Shown here: in pieces, positions 29,143 to 38,255 of the stretch
Numbering within the stretch: the stretch's first letter is position 1
Layout of the letters: every line of letters starts with the position of its first letter
From: Anaerolineaceae bacterium
Lineage (GTDB): Bacteria; Chloroflexota; Anaerolineae; Promineifilales; Promineifilaceae
Assembly (NCBI GenBank): GCA_002699125.1
Contig: PABI01000002.1
Coordinates: forward strand, 1 to 64,000
Direction: 5' to 3'
DNA: 64,000 nucleotides
Position numbers and translations under genes: made by a program
Notes under the pieces: generated by a model
The model's database searches: none
What the model saw: only the letters and a program-made list of their open reading frames with translations
What the model was told of the DNA's origin: nothing

Positions 29143-30522
29143 ATGTTTAACGTCACCCTCATCTCAACCTACGACTTAGGTCACCAACCGTTTGGGCTGG
29201 CATCGCCGGCAGCGTGGCTGGTAGAGGCTGGGGCTGAGGTTACGTGTGTGGATGTGTCGCTACGGCCGTTCTCTCCCCAAACCGTGCAAAACGCCAACCT
29301 TATCGCCTTTTACCTACCCATGCACACCGCCACCCGGCTGGCCGTGGGGCTGATCAAGCGGGTGCAGCGCATCAATCCCGAGGCCCACATTTGTGCTTAC
29401 GGACTGTACGCGCCTGTTAACGAAGCGTATTTGCGGCAGCTTGGCGTGCACACCATTTTGGGCGGTGAGTTTGAGCAGGGATTGGTCGATCTGGTAACAG
29501 CGCTGCGCGATGGTGCGCCGCTGCCCAGTTTGCCTTCGGTGTCATTGGCGCGGCAGCAGTTTAAACGGCCGTCTCGCACCAATCTCCCACCCCTCACTGA
29601 ATACGCTTACCTGGACACGCCTGCCGGACGGCGTGTTGTTGGTTATACAGAGGCGACGCGAGGCTGCAAGCATTTGTGCCGCCATTGTCCGATCGTGCCG
29701 GTGTATAACGGCCGTTTCCGCATTGTGCAGCCAGACGTGGTGTTGGCCGACATCCGCCAGCAGGTGGCCGCCGGGGCGCAGCACATCACCTTTGGCGATC
29801 CTGACTTTTTGAACGGCCCCGGCCATGCCCTGCCGCTGGTGCAGGCGCTGCATGACGAATTTCCCGACCTCACCTACGATGTCACCATCAAAGTTGAGCA
29901 TTTGCAAAAGCAGGCCGAGGCGCTGCCGGTGCTGCGCGACACCGGCTGCCTGTTTGTGGTCAGCGCGGTCGAGGCGGTGGACGATAACATTCTGGCCATA
30001 TTGGACAAGGGGCACACTCGTGACGATTTTGTACAGGTGACGCAGCGAATGCGCCAGATTGGCCTGCCGCTGACGCCCACCTTTGTCACCTTCACGCCGT
30101 GGACCTCGCTGCGTGGCTATGCCGACTTTCTGGCGCTGATGGCCGAGCTTGACCTGGTGGAAGCGATCAACCCGATTCAGTACGCCATTCGGTTGTTGAT
30201 TCCTGAGGGATCACGCTTGTTGGAACTGGTGGAGGTGCGGGAGTTGGTACGGCCGTTCGACGAAGCCGCCCTTGTTTATCCCTGGAGCCATCCCAATCCG
30301 GCGGTGGATGCCTTGTACGAAACGGTGTTCAAGCTGGTGAAGGCCAGCCAAAACGCCGGCGAATTGCGACAAGGATTGTCGAGCCAGACGCTGTTTCGGC
30401 GCATTTGGCAGGCGGTGATGGATTTGCTGCCGGCGGAGGAACGGGCAGATTGGGCGGAGCGAGAACCGGTGCTTACCCAGGCGGTGCGGGCTGTGCCCAC
30501 CCTCAGCGAAGATTGGTACTGA
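29143..30522 (+). CDS. B12-binding domain radical SAM protein
   Basis: TRGCKHLCRHC (CxxxCxxC) plus N-terminal B12-binding-like fold. Confidence 0.85.
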   Translation: MFNVTLISTYDLGHQPFGLASPAAWLVEAGAEVTCVDVSLRPFSPQTVQNANLIAFYLPMHTATRLAVGLIKRVQRINPEAHICAYGLYAPVNEAYLRQLGVHTILGGEFEQGLVDLVTALRDGAPLPSLPSVSLARQQFKRPSRTNLPPLTEYAYLDTPAGRRVVGYTEATRGCKHLCRHCPIVPVYNGRFRIVQPDVVLADIRQQVAAGAQHITFGDPDFLNGPGHALPLVQALHDEFPDLTYDVTIKVEHLQKQAEALPVLRDTGCLFVVSAVEAVDDNILAILDKGHTRDDFVQVTQRMRQIGLPLTPTFVTFTPWTSLRGYADFLALMAELDLVEAINPIQYAIRLLIPEGSRLLELVEVRELVRPFDEAALVYPWSHPNPAVDALYETVFKLVKASQNAGELRQGLSSQTLFRRIWQAVMDLLPAEERADWAEREPVLTQAVRAVPTLSEDWY

Positions 30523-30571
30523 TGAGCGGAGCCATTTACGGAGCAGTTTGCTTCCGATCTGGTATAAAATT

Positions 30572-30643
30572 TATCCGCAGATTACGCAGATTAACGCAGA
30601 TTTTTGAATCAATCTGCGAAATCTGTGTAATCTGTGGATTTTA
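30572..30643. repeat. Intergenic (cgcagattaa)n repeat with inverted arm
   Basis: atccgcagattacgcagattaacgcagattttt...aatctgcgaaatctgtgtaatctgtggat. Confidence 0.75.
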
Positions 30644-31873
30644 TCCGTTGCCACCGGCCAATTTGGTGGCGGCGGGGGATCGGCGCAGGCGAACCATGGC
30701 CCAGATGCCCACGATGGGGCCGATGGCCAGAAAAGCGAAGGCATAGCGCCAGGTTACGGCCGTTTCCAGCGGCGGCACCATGCGAATCGTAAACAAAGTT
30801 AGCAGAAAACCCAGGCTGGTTTGCAGCGTCAGGGCGGTGCCCACGTATTCACGCGGCGCCAATTCGCTGACGGCGGCGGAAAATTGGGCCGAATCGGCCA
30901 CGATGGCAAAACCCCACACCAGGCAAACCACAGCCAGCAGCAGTGGATTACCGCCAAACAAAAAGCCCACGCCTACGGCACAGGTGCCAGAAATGAGCAG
31001 GGAAGCAATGGTGACGGTGGTACGGCCGTAGCGATCCGCCAACTGCCCGGCCAGCAGGCTGCCCACTCCGCCAATAGCAATCACGCCAAACGCCGTCAGG
31101 CTGGCCCAGACGGAGGAGACGTTGACGGCAGAATAACTGGCCAGCAAAAAGAGCGATATCCAGGACCACATCGCGTACAGTTCCCACATGTGTCCCAGAT
31201 AGCCCAGATTGGCCAGCACCACCTCCCGCTCGCGCAAGATGGTGCCTATCTGCCGCCAGTTAAACGGCGGCGATGGGCTGCGATAGGGTCCCTCATGCAC
31301 AAAAATCGCGCCCAGTAACCCGCCCAGCAGCGCCGATCCCCCGGCCAGATAAAGCACCGGCTGCCACGCCGCTACACCGCCTACCACATTTAACAGGTGC
31401 GGCCCGGCGGAACCAATGGTCAAAGCACCTACCAGCAAGCCGATGCCCAGGCCGCGATCTTTTTGGGTCCAGGTAGCCATGATTTTCATGCCCACCGGAT
31501 AGACGCCGGCCAGCAGCATGCCGGTGAGAAAGCGCAGCAGCAGGGCCAGGGCCAGTCCATTGGCCAGGAGGGGAATGAGCAGAGTCGCCAGCCCGGCCAG
31601 TAGGGCGGAGCCGGTAAACAGCCAGCGGGCCGGCAGCCGGTCTGCCAGGTTGAGCATGGCTGAGCCAAGCGCGCCCACCACAAAACCAATCTGCACTGAC
31701 ATGGTGAGCCAGGCGCGCCCGCCTTCGCTCAGCGACCACGCCTCAGTGAGGGCCGGCACCACGGCTGAAGCGGAGAACCAGACGGCCATCGCCAGCAGTT
31801 CAGCCAGGGAGAGCAGCAGCAGGGTGCGCCATTTTTGCCGCGCATCGGGAATTGAAGCGGTTTGTGAGATCAT
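30641..31873 (-). CDS. MFS transporter
   Basis: 12-TM-like protein; LADRYGRTTVTIASLLISGT MFS signature. Confidence 0.85.
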   Translation of the reverse strand: MISQTASIPDARQKWRTLLLLSLAELLAMAVWFSASAVVPALTEAWSLSEGGRAWLTMSVQIGFVVGALGSAMLNLADRLPARWLFTGSALLAGLATLLIPLLANGLALALLLRFLTGMLLAGVYPVGMKIMATWTQKDRGLGIGLLVGALTIGSAGPHLLNVVGGVAAWQPVLYLAGGSALLGGLLGAIFVHEGPYRSPSPPFNWRQIGTILREREVVLANLGYLGHMWELYAMWSWISLFLLASYSAVNVSSVWASLTAFGVIAIGGVGSLLAGQLADRYGRTTVTIASLLISGTCAVGVGFLFGGNPLLLAVVCLVWGFAIVADSAQFSAAVSELAPREYVGTALTLQTSLGFLLTLFTIRMVPPLETAVTWRYAFAFLAIGPIVGIWAMVRLRRSPAATKLAGGNG

Positions 31874-32017
31874 GAAACTTACCTTTTTGAGTTGTTGGCG
31901 TGTATTGTAGCCGGAAACGGCCGTTTTTGATGGTCGTTGCAGCTACAACTGTTAAGAATTGCTCAAAAGGCGGCAATTGTAAGGCTGAATGCAGAAAATT
32001 TAGGCTAGAATAGCAGC

Positions 32018-32704
32018 ATGTTTGATTTTTGGCGGCGTAAGGAGATTTTATTGATTTTTGGCGGTCTGGGCATGTTGGCTGCGCTGCTACTTGCCTGGGA
32101 GTGGGTGCTGTTTGAAGCGGCGGTTTGGCAGGAAGGGGTGGGGGGAACGGCCGTACTCGATCGCCTCACGATGGATCCCATCGGCAACACGTTGGCGATT
32201 ATTGCCCTGGTAAGCATGGTGTGTGTAGTCGCGCTCACTGTTTACCGCCTCAATAAAAAGGCAACGATTCCTGTTTCCGGCTGGTGGGCTATTCCTTTGC
32301 TGGCATTGGTGGGCCTGGGTATTATGCTTTACCTGACTTCTATTCCCGAAACCAATATTTGTTATCCCAACGGGGCCTGTCAGATCATTCAACAAAGCGA
32401 GTATGGTGAAATTTTAGACATTCCGGTTGGTGTGTGGGGTGCGCTGGGTTATCTGGCCATCTTGGTAACCTGGAGTGCCAGCCTGTTTGGATCATCCCGA
32501 TTGTTGAGCGCTATTCCCTGGATGTTGCTGGCCCTGACGCTGCTGGGTGTGCTGTTCTCGCTGTATTTCACCTTTTTGGAGCCGTTTGTGATAGGCGCGA
32601 CTTGCCCCTGGTGCCTTACCTCTGCCATTTTAATGACCATCTTGTTCTGGTTAAGCGCTGAGACGGTGCAAAGCTTGCGGTTGGAACAGTTGCTTTTCGG
32701 TTGA
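32018..32704 (+). CDS. Vitamin K epoxide reductase (VKOR) family protein
   Basis: CYPNGACQIIQQSEYGEILDIPVGVWGALGY and CPWC motif in TM. Confidence 0.85.
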   Translation: MFDFWRRKEILLIFGGLGMLAALLLAWEWVLFEAAVWQEGVGGTAVLDRLTMDPIGNTLAIIALVSMVCVVALTVYRLNKKATIPVSGWWAIPLLALVGLGIMLYLTSIPETNICYPNGACQIIQQSEYGEILDIPVGVWGALGYLAILVTWSASLFGSSRLLSAIPWMLLALTLLGVLFSLYFTFLEPFVIGATCPWCLTSAILMTILFWLSAETVQSLRLEQLLFG

Positions 32705-32770
32705 GCGAAGGAAATCCTTGCTTTAAACTGGCTGTGATGAAACGTTCAGGAAATATCCAAGAGGGTGAAA

Positions 32771-33565
32771 ATGCCAATTGATTGGAAAAGAGATAGCCAG
32801 AGTTTTGATAGTGTGGCTGATCTCTATGAGACTTATCGTCCCAGTTATCCTGCTGAATTGATTGATGATGTTGTTACTCTGTCCGGTATCCAGGCGAATG
32901 GGGAGATTATTGAGGTTGGCAGCGGTACCGGTAAAGCCACGCGCTTGTATGCCCGACGTGGATTTTCAATTCTATGCCTGGAACCAGGCCAAAACCTGAT
33001 TGAAGTAGCCAAGGCGCAACTCAGTGATTACCCTCAAGTGCGGTTTGAGCGCAGCCGTTTTGAGGAGTGGGAAGCCAATCAACGAAAATTTGATCTGCTC
33101 ATATCGGCACAGGCGTTTCATTGGGTGCCACAAGAAGTGCGCTTTGTAAAGGCAGCCAGCGTCTTGAAATCTCAGGGGTACATCGCGCTCTTTTGGAATA
33201 TGTATCCTGGGATGGATGGCGCGATTGGGTACGAGCTGGATGTGGTTTACCGAAAACATGCTCCCGAATTGATTAAGGAAAGTGTTCCGCCAGAACAGTT
33301 GATCCAGGAGCGGACAGCTTCATTGAAAGCCAAGCCGGAATTTGAGAACGTGGTCGTAAGAACGTATCCTTGGGCGGCTCAATATGAGACAGAAGCATAT
33401 TTGGGGCTGCTTAATACTTATTCAGACCATCTTCGGCTGCCTGAGCAACGGCGTCTGGCACTTTTTGAGGCGATTGCCGAGTTGATTGAAAAGCACGGCG
33501 GCCTGATTGAAAAGCCGTATCTGGCGGTTTTGTACATGGCGCGCAGAAAAAACCGTGATGCGTGA
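32771..33565 (+). CDS. Class I SAM-dependent methyltransferase
   Basis: IIEVGSGTGKATRLYARRGFSILCLEPG. Confidence 0.88.
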   Translation: MPIDWKRDSQSFDSVADLYETYRPSYPAELIDDVVTLSGIQANGEIIEVGSGTGKATRLYARRGFSILCLEPGQNLIEVAKAQLSDYPQVRFERSRFEEWEANQRKFDLLISAQAFHWVPQEVRFVKAASVLKSQGYIALFWNMYPGMDGAIGYELDVVYRKHAPELIKESVPPEQLIQERTASLKAKPEFENVVVRTYPWAAQYETEAYLGLLNTYSDHLRLPEQRRLALFEAIAELIEKHGGLIEKPYLAVLYMARRKNRDA

Positions 33566-33593
33566 GCAAATCCAGGTCACGTTTCAATTGTCA

Positions 33594-34013
33594 TTAAACA
33601 ACGGCCGTTCGTATCTTCGTCTCGCTGGTCAGGGTGCGGTGTACCGGGCAGCGGTCGGCAATTTCTGCCAGACGCTTGATTTGTACCTCGTCTAACTCCC
33701 CCGCAAAACTGATTTCACACTCGATAATATCAACCGGTGATTTGCCCTCTGTTTCGCAATCTTCGCATTCATCCGCGGCCACTTTGCGGTGGTTCATGGT
33801 GAGCGTGACGGTTTCAACCGGCCACTTTTTGCGTCGGGCGTACAGGTGCACGGTCATTACTTTGCAGGCAGCCAGCGAGCTGAGCAGCAGGTCGTACGGG
33901 CTGGGGCCTTTGTCGTCGCCACCGGCACTTAGCGGCTCATCGGCGAGTATATGGTGGTTGCTGGCCTGGATTTCTACTTGTAGATTTTCCAGGCTGCGGG
34001 CGGTTACGGTCAT
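33594..34013 (-). CDS. OsmC family protein
   Basis: GPSPYDLLLSSLAACKVMTVHLYARRKKWP. Confidence 0.88.
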   Translation of the reverse strand: MTVTARSLENLQVEIQASNHHILADEPLSAGGDDKGPSPYDLLLSSLAACKVMTVHLYARRKKWPVETVTLTMNHRKVAADECEDCETEGKSPVDIIECEISFAGELDEVQIKRLAEIADRCPVHRTLTSETKIRTAVV

Positions 34014-34093
34014 GAAGGTCTCCTTGAAAAAGCTGTAGCCGAGGATTCCAATCCTCGCTTTGGTGGTTGGTTGGTCAATTTTTAAAAATTGAC

Positions 34094-34840
34094 CTACGTT
34101 AGCTGGCTAAGGTGTTGTGCTGCGGCCGTATCGGTGAGCCAGGTGAGCGTGCCGTTGACCGGCTGAATGCGCTGGGCCGGCAGCGTCTCTGGCTGATGGG
34201 GGCCGTACAGTACGTTTTGCAGCGTTTCAGCCTTGCTGTGGCCGGTGACGAGGAAGATGACGTGCCGGGCGCAGTTGATCACTTGGGGCGTGAGGCTGAG
34301 GCGCTGGGCGGGACGGCCGTCGTAATCTGCCGTCACGCCAATCACCCACTCAGATTCTTGCACCGGTGAACCGGGAAAAAGCGAAGCGGTGTGTCCATCG
34401 CTGCCCATCCCCAGCAGAATGAGATCCAGCACAGGCGGCTCATTTTCGTTCGCAAATGGCCGGAGCTGCTCGATGTAGTCGGCCACGGCCGTTTCCATCT
34501 CCCACTCTCCCCGGGCGCGATGGATGTTTTCTGAAGGAACGGGCACTTTGTTGAGCAGCAGTCTGGCCACCTGGCCATAATTGCTGCCCGGATCGTCTGG
34601 CGGCACCAGCCGCTCATCGCCCCAAAAGAGATGGGTTTGTTGCCAGGGCATCTCGTCGCAATACGGCCGTTCTGCCAAAAGTTTATACACCTCGGTTGGT
34701 GTGCCACCCCCGCAAAGTGCCAGGCTGAAACGGCCGTGTTGGGCCACAGCTTCTTGTGCCAGGTTCGTGAGTAATTTGGCCGCGGCCTGGTTGAAGGCTG
34801 CACCATCCTCATAAATGTGCAGCGTAAATGGCTTACGCAT
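34094..34840 (-). CDS. pgl: 6-phosphogluconolactonase
   Basis: LALCGGGTPTEVYKLL; HLFWGDERLVPPDDPGSNYG; LGMGSDGHTASLFPG. Confidence 0.92.
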   Translation of the reverse strand: MRKPFTLHIYEDGAAFNQAAAKLLTNLAQEAVAQHGRFSLALCGGGTPTEVYKLLAERPYCDEMPWQQTHLFWGDERLVPPDDPGSNYGQVARLLLNKVPVPSENIHRARGEWEMETAVADYIEQLRPFANENEPPVLDLILLGMGSDGHTASLFPGSPVQESEWVIGVTADYDGRPAQRLSLTPQVINCARHVIFLVTGHSKAETLQNVLYGPHQPETLPAQRIQPVNGTLTWLTDTAAAQHLSQLT

Positions 34841-35825
34841 GCAGCAAATCCAGTCCGCCCCAGGCGGCTCCCAGCAGTGCCGTTTGCGGATTACAGATCA
34901 CCTGCAGCGGCATGTTTAGCAGCAGTTTGGTGAAACGGCCCTTGTCGGCAAAGTTGGAAATAAAGCGATCGGTTTGCAGCAAATTAAGCATGCGGGGTGG
35001 AATACCGCCGCCCAGAAAAACGCCGCCGGTGGCCAATACCTTCAGGGCCATGTTGCTGGCTTCCCCCGCCAAAATATCGACAAACATTTGCACGGTGGCG
35101 GTGCAAATTTCGGCTGTTTTGGCCAGGCCGGCTTCCACAATGATCGGGGTGGGATCGGGGGCCTGTTCTATTTCCTCACGCAGCCAGTCGGGTTCCGGGT
35201 AACGGCCGTCTTGCCGCCAGAACGCATACAAGTTGGGAATGCCGCTGCCGGAACAGACGCGTTCAAAGCTGACGTGATTATATTTTTCCTCCAAAAAGGC
35301 CAGCAGCGCGCATTCGTCCCGGGTGGTGGGGGAGAAGGAAGCGTGGCCGCCTTCGGAAGGATGGGCCTGGTAGCGCTGCCCATCCCAGATGAGGAACGCT
35401 TCACCCAGGCCGGTGCCGGGGGCAATGACGGCAATGGCTCCACCCAGTTCTGCCCGCCCTTCGTTGATGGTGGCCAGATCGTTGGCTTGCAGATGGGGCA
35501 CGGCGGTAGCAATGGATTCCAGATCGTTCAGAAGAATCACTTTTTGGATGTGGTGGGTTTGGGCAATAGCGGTCGAATCGATCAACCAGGGTAAATTGGT
35601 GATTTGGGAACGGCCGTTTACCACCGGTCCGGCCACACCAAAGCTGGCCGCTTCGATAACGACGTCTTTGTCTTGTAAAAATTGAGCAATGACGGCTTCC
35701 AGTGAAGAAAATTGGTTGCTGGGAAAGGTTTGTAAGTGCAGCGGATGCAATGGGGCATCGGAAACTGCGGTGGAAAAGAGGGCCAATACTGTTTTGGTAC
35801 CGCCAATATCACCAGCTAACAACAT
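34833..35825 (-). CDS. glk: Glucokinase
   Basis: LLAGDIGGTKTVLALF; AVIAPGTGLGEAFL; EGGHASFSPT. Confidence 0.92.
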   Translation of the reverse strand: MLLAGDIGGTKTVLALFSTAVSDAPLHPLHLQTFPSNQFSSLEAVIAQFLQDKDVVIEAASFGVAGPVVNGRSQITNLPWLIDSTAIAQTHHIQKVILLNDLESIATAVPHLQANDLATINEGRAELGGAIAVIAPGTGLGEAFLIWDGQRYQAHPSEGGHASFSPTTRDECALLAFLEEKYNHVSFERVCSGSGIPNLYAFWRQDGRYPEPDWLREEIEQAPDPTPIIVEAGLAKTAEICTATVQMFVDILAGEASNMALKVLATGGVFLGGGIPPRMLNLLQTDRFISNFADKGRFTKLLLNMPLQVICNPQTALLGAAWGGLDLLHA

Positions 35826-35834
35826 CGTTCCCCC

Positions 35835-36119
35835 CTATGATTCAACTTTTACGCCGTGCCAAAACGCCACGTGATCTTTAATATTGCTGGCCGCTGCCTT
35901 GGGATCAGGATAATACCAGGCGGCGTTTTCATTTTTTTGGCCGTTTACTTCTATGGTGTAGTAGCTGGCTGTTCCTTTCCAGGGGCAGAGGGTTTGGTGA
36001 CTGCTTTCCTTAAAATATTCGCGGTTGATTGTGTGTGGCGGGAAGTAGTGATTGCCTTCAACCATTTCGGTTTGATCGCTTTCGGCGAGGATAACACCAT
36101 TCCAGGTTGCTTTTGCCAT
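35835..36119 (-). CDS. DUF427 domain-containing protein
   Basis: MAKATWNGVILAESDQTEMVEGNHYFPP...CPWKGTASYYTIEVNG. Confidence 0.9.
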   Translation of the reverse strand: MAKATWNGVILAESDQTEMVEGNHYFPPHTINREYFKESSHQTLCPWKGTASYYTIEVNGQKNENAAWYYPDPKAAASNIKDHVAFWHGVKVES

Positions 36120-36210
36120 TTTATGCTCCTTATCGGTTTGGTAAAGGGATAACGTATTGGGGATGGTGGCCTGGGTTTGGGTTTGTAAACAAGCAATGGT
36201 GGCTGTTTGC

Positions 36211-36543
36211 TTATTCAGATTCGGCCGTTTTTAAAACGTGCAGTAAAACTTCATATTCGTCACGACAGTCTGGACACATATCGAGATGATTTTTTACCAG
36301 AGGCATTAGCTGCCTGGCTTCTTCATCGTCCGCCACCAGCTCAACATATTCATCCAGCAGAGCAAATACTTCGTCGCAGCAGTAGGCATTTTCTGTTGTG
36401 ATTTCCAGACGATGCATCAACTCAACCATCATATCTTGAGTGAGTGTGGTTTGCGTCGCTTCCAAGGCCATCCCTCGGCTGGATTCCTGCGCAGCCGGCT
36501 TTGAGCGGCTAAATAGGTTTTTGATCTGGTTCCAAATAGTCAT
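36211..36543 (-). CDS. Putative zinc-finger anti-sigma-like protein
   Basis: VKNHLDMCPDCRDEYEVLLHVL; downstream of a sigma factor on the same strand. Confidence 0.65.
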   Translation of the reverse strand: MTIWNQIKNLFSRSKPAAQESSRGMALEATQTTLTQDMMVELMHRLEITTENAYCCDEVFALLDEYVELVADDEEARQLMPLVKNHLDMCPDCRDEYEVLLHVLKTAESE

Positions 36544-36646
36544 AATTCAGTACAAATGTGCCTCAAGCAGATGATTCCTTATTTCCATCGTGATTCGCTT
36601 CTTTGATGGTTTAATTCTTGTAGTTCTTACCTCAACGACGATTTGA

Positions 36647-37282
36647 TTAATCAAACACTTGCAGGATGTCGGTAGGTGTGTAGCCATCCTGGGCCATAGT
36701 TTTTTTAAGCTTTACTCGGGCGTCGTGCAGCAGTTTGTAAACGGCATTGGGCTTCATATCTAGTTTTTCAGCTATTTGATTGGTTGATCTGCCGCGAATA
36801 ACTGAATCAACCAGAGCGGTGCGCTGCCGATCAGTTAGATCATTTTCAATTAATTTTTGCACGTATTTAAGCAGCTCGGCACGCGCGGTTCTGTTTTCCG
36901 GTGTGGGGGCTTCATCAGCCACAAAGCTGGGGGTGTAGTCGCCGCTGTCTGTCTCGGTCAGGCTGTTGAGGGAGCTGTCTTGCCAACGTTTGCGCCGCAG
37001 CTCGGTAAGCGCCACGGAGATAGCGATCTTGTGGGCCCAGGTGGTAAATTTGCTGCGTCCGGCAAAGGTGTCGAGTTTTTCCAGTACTTTTAATACCGCT
37101 TCCTGGGAAAAATCTTCTGCCTGGGTGCCAAATTCAGGAGCGGGGGTTTTTACCTGGGCCAGTAAACCGCGCCTGAGTCCATTGGTTAATAGCTGGCTTA
37201 AATCAGCAACGGCCGTTTCGTATTGGGGATGTTCTGGCCGAAGCTCAGCCAGCCATTGTTCATTTGTTCTTTTGGTAGTCAC
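36647..37282 (-). CDS. RNA polymerase sigma factor (ECF type)
   Basis: SQEAVLKVLEKLDTFAGRSKFTTWAHKIAISVALTELRRKRW; region 4 with HTH. Confidence 0.88.
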   Translation of the reverse strand: MTTKRTNEQWLAELRPEHPQYETAVADLSQLLTNGLRRGLLAQVKTPAPEFGTQAEDFSQEAVLKVLEKLDTFAGRSKFTTWAHKIAISVALTELRRKRWQDSSLNSLTETDSGDYTPSFVADEAPTPENRTARAELLKYVQKLIENDLTDRQRTALVDSVIRGRSTNQIAEKLDMKPNAVYKLLHDARVKLKKTMAQDGYTPTDILQVFD

Positions 37283-37392
37283 GCTGCATATTATACAGAA
37301 ATTTTGGGTATGTGGCTGGTAGCTAAACCGATTCCGGCTATTATATTGCTGCTTATGTTACCAACATTCAATGGCGTTCTGGAGAGACAAAG

Positions 37393-37659
37393 ATGACCGA
37401 CAAAGAAAACAATGACGCGCCAATCATCATGTACACGACAAGCTGGTGCTCCGACTGTTACCGGGCTAAATATTTGCTGGATGAATACGGAATTTCTTAT
37501 GTCAATATTGATGTTGAGGAAAACCCCGAGGCTTTGGCGTTTGTGTTGGGGGTGAATAATGGCAAACGAATCGTGCCAACGATTGTTTTTCCCGACAAGA
37601 CAATTTTAGTGGAACCTTCAAATGCGCTTTTGGCCGAGAAAGCGGGCATCGAGCTATAA
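37393..37659 (+). CDS. Glutaredoxin-like protein
   Basis: MYTTSWCSDCYRAKYLLDEYGISYVNIDVEENPEA. Confidence 0.85.
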   Translation: MTDKENNDAPIIMYTTSWCSDCYRAKYLLDEYGISYVNIDVEENPEALAFVLGVNNGKRIVPTIVFPDKTILVEPSNALLAEKAGIEL

Positions 37660-37875
37660 AATACCTGCAAAACAGCTGCAATTGTGGTGCAAATTGAATG
37701 TTTTTGTAAAGAAAGGACAGTGTATTTGTAAGCCAGTTCCTTTATAATACGGAGCATTATTCAGGCTTTTACTATCGTGTGCCGGAGAAATTGTTTAACA
37801 AGGCGTAGGCACCTGGAGTTACCGACCGACTCGCAGATGATGGTATAGCTCAGTAGTGTGCAGGAGATATGACCG

Positions 37876-38043
37876 ATGATGAAAGAGTCTATGTCGATCC
37901 AAAAGTTCAACGAGTTGTTAAAAGCTGGTAAGTCTGAAGATTCCTTGCTGGCCACCTTGCTCCAATTGACGAAAGTATCCAACCACAAAGATTTATCCGA
38001 ACTTCGTAAGACAGAGGTTTGGGGCTGGTATTGGGACTGGTAG
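37876..38043 (+). CDS. 55-aa Trp-rich peptide, candidate ComX-like prenylated pheromone/RiPP precursor
   Basis: Manual translation MMKESMSIQKFNELLKAGKSEDSLLATLLQLTKVSNHKDLSELRKTEVWGWYWDW*; RBS-like aggag 9 nt upstream; tataat at 37743-37748; absent from the supplied ORF track. Confidence 0.6.
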   Translation: MMKESMSIQKFNELLKAGKSEDSLLATLLQLTKVSNHKDLSELRKTEVWGWYWDW

Positions 38044-38109
38044 TTAATTGTTGTTGGGGGGGGGGACGGTTACGGCCGTAATCCCTTCCTTTTTCCCTTC
38101 TTTTCCTGG

Positions 38110-38136
38110 TTGTGTGCAGAGGTCGGCTGCACACAA
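38110..38136. repeat. Hairpin ttgtgtgca/tgcacacaa between peptide and prenyl synthase genes
   Basis: Perfect 9-bp arms with 9-nt loop. Confidence 0.6.
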
Positions 38137-38255
38137 TCGAGCACAACTTTCTCAACATGGTTTTAGACAAATTGAATAGCAGGCCAACAAGCCTTTCATT
38201 GATCCTAATGGTTGTGTTTACCACAATGTCCTTATAGTCCAAAAGGTAGCGCCGC

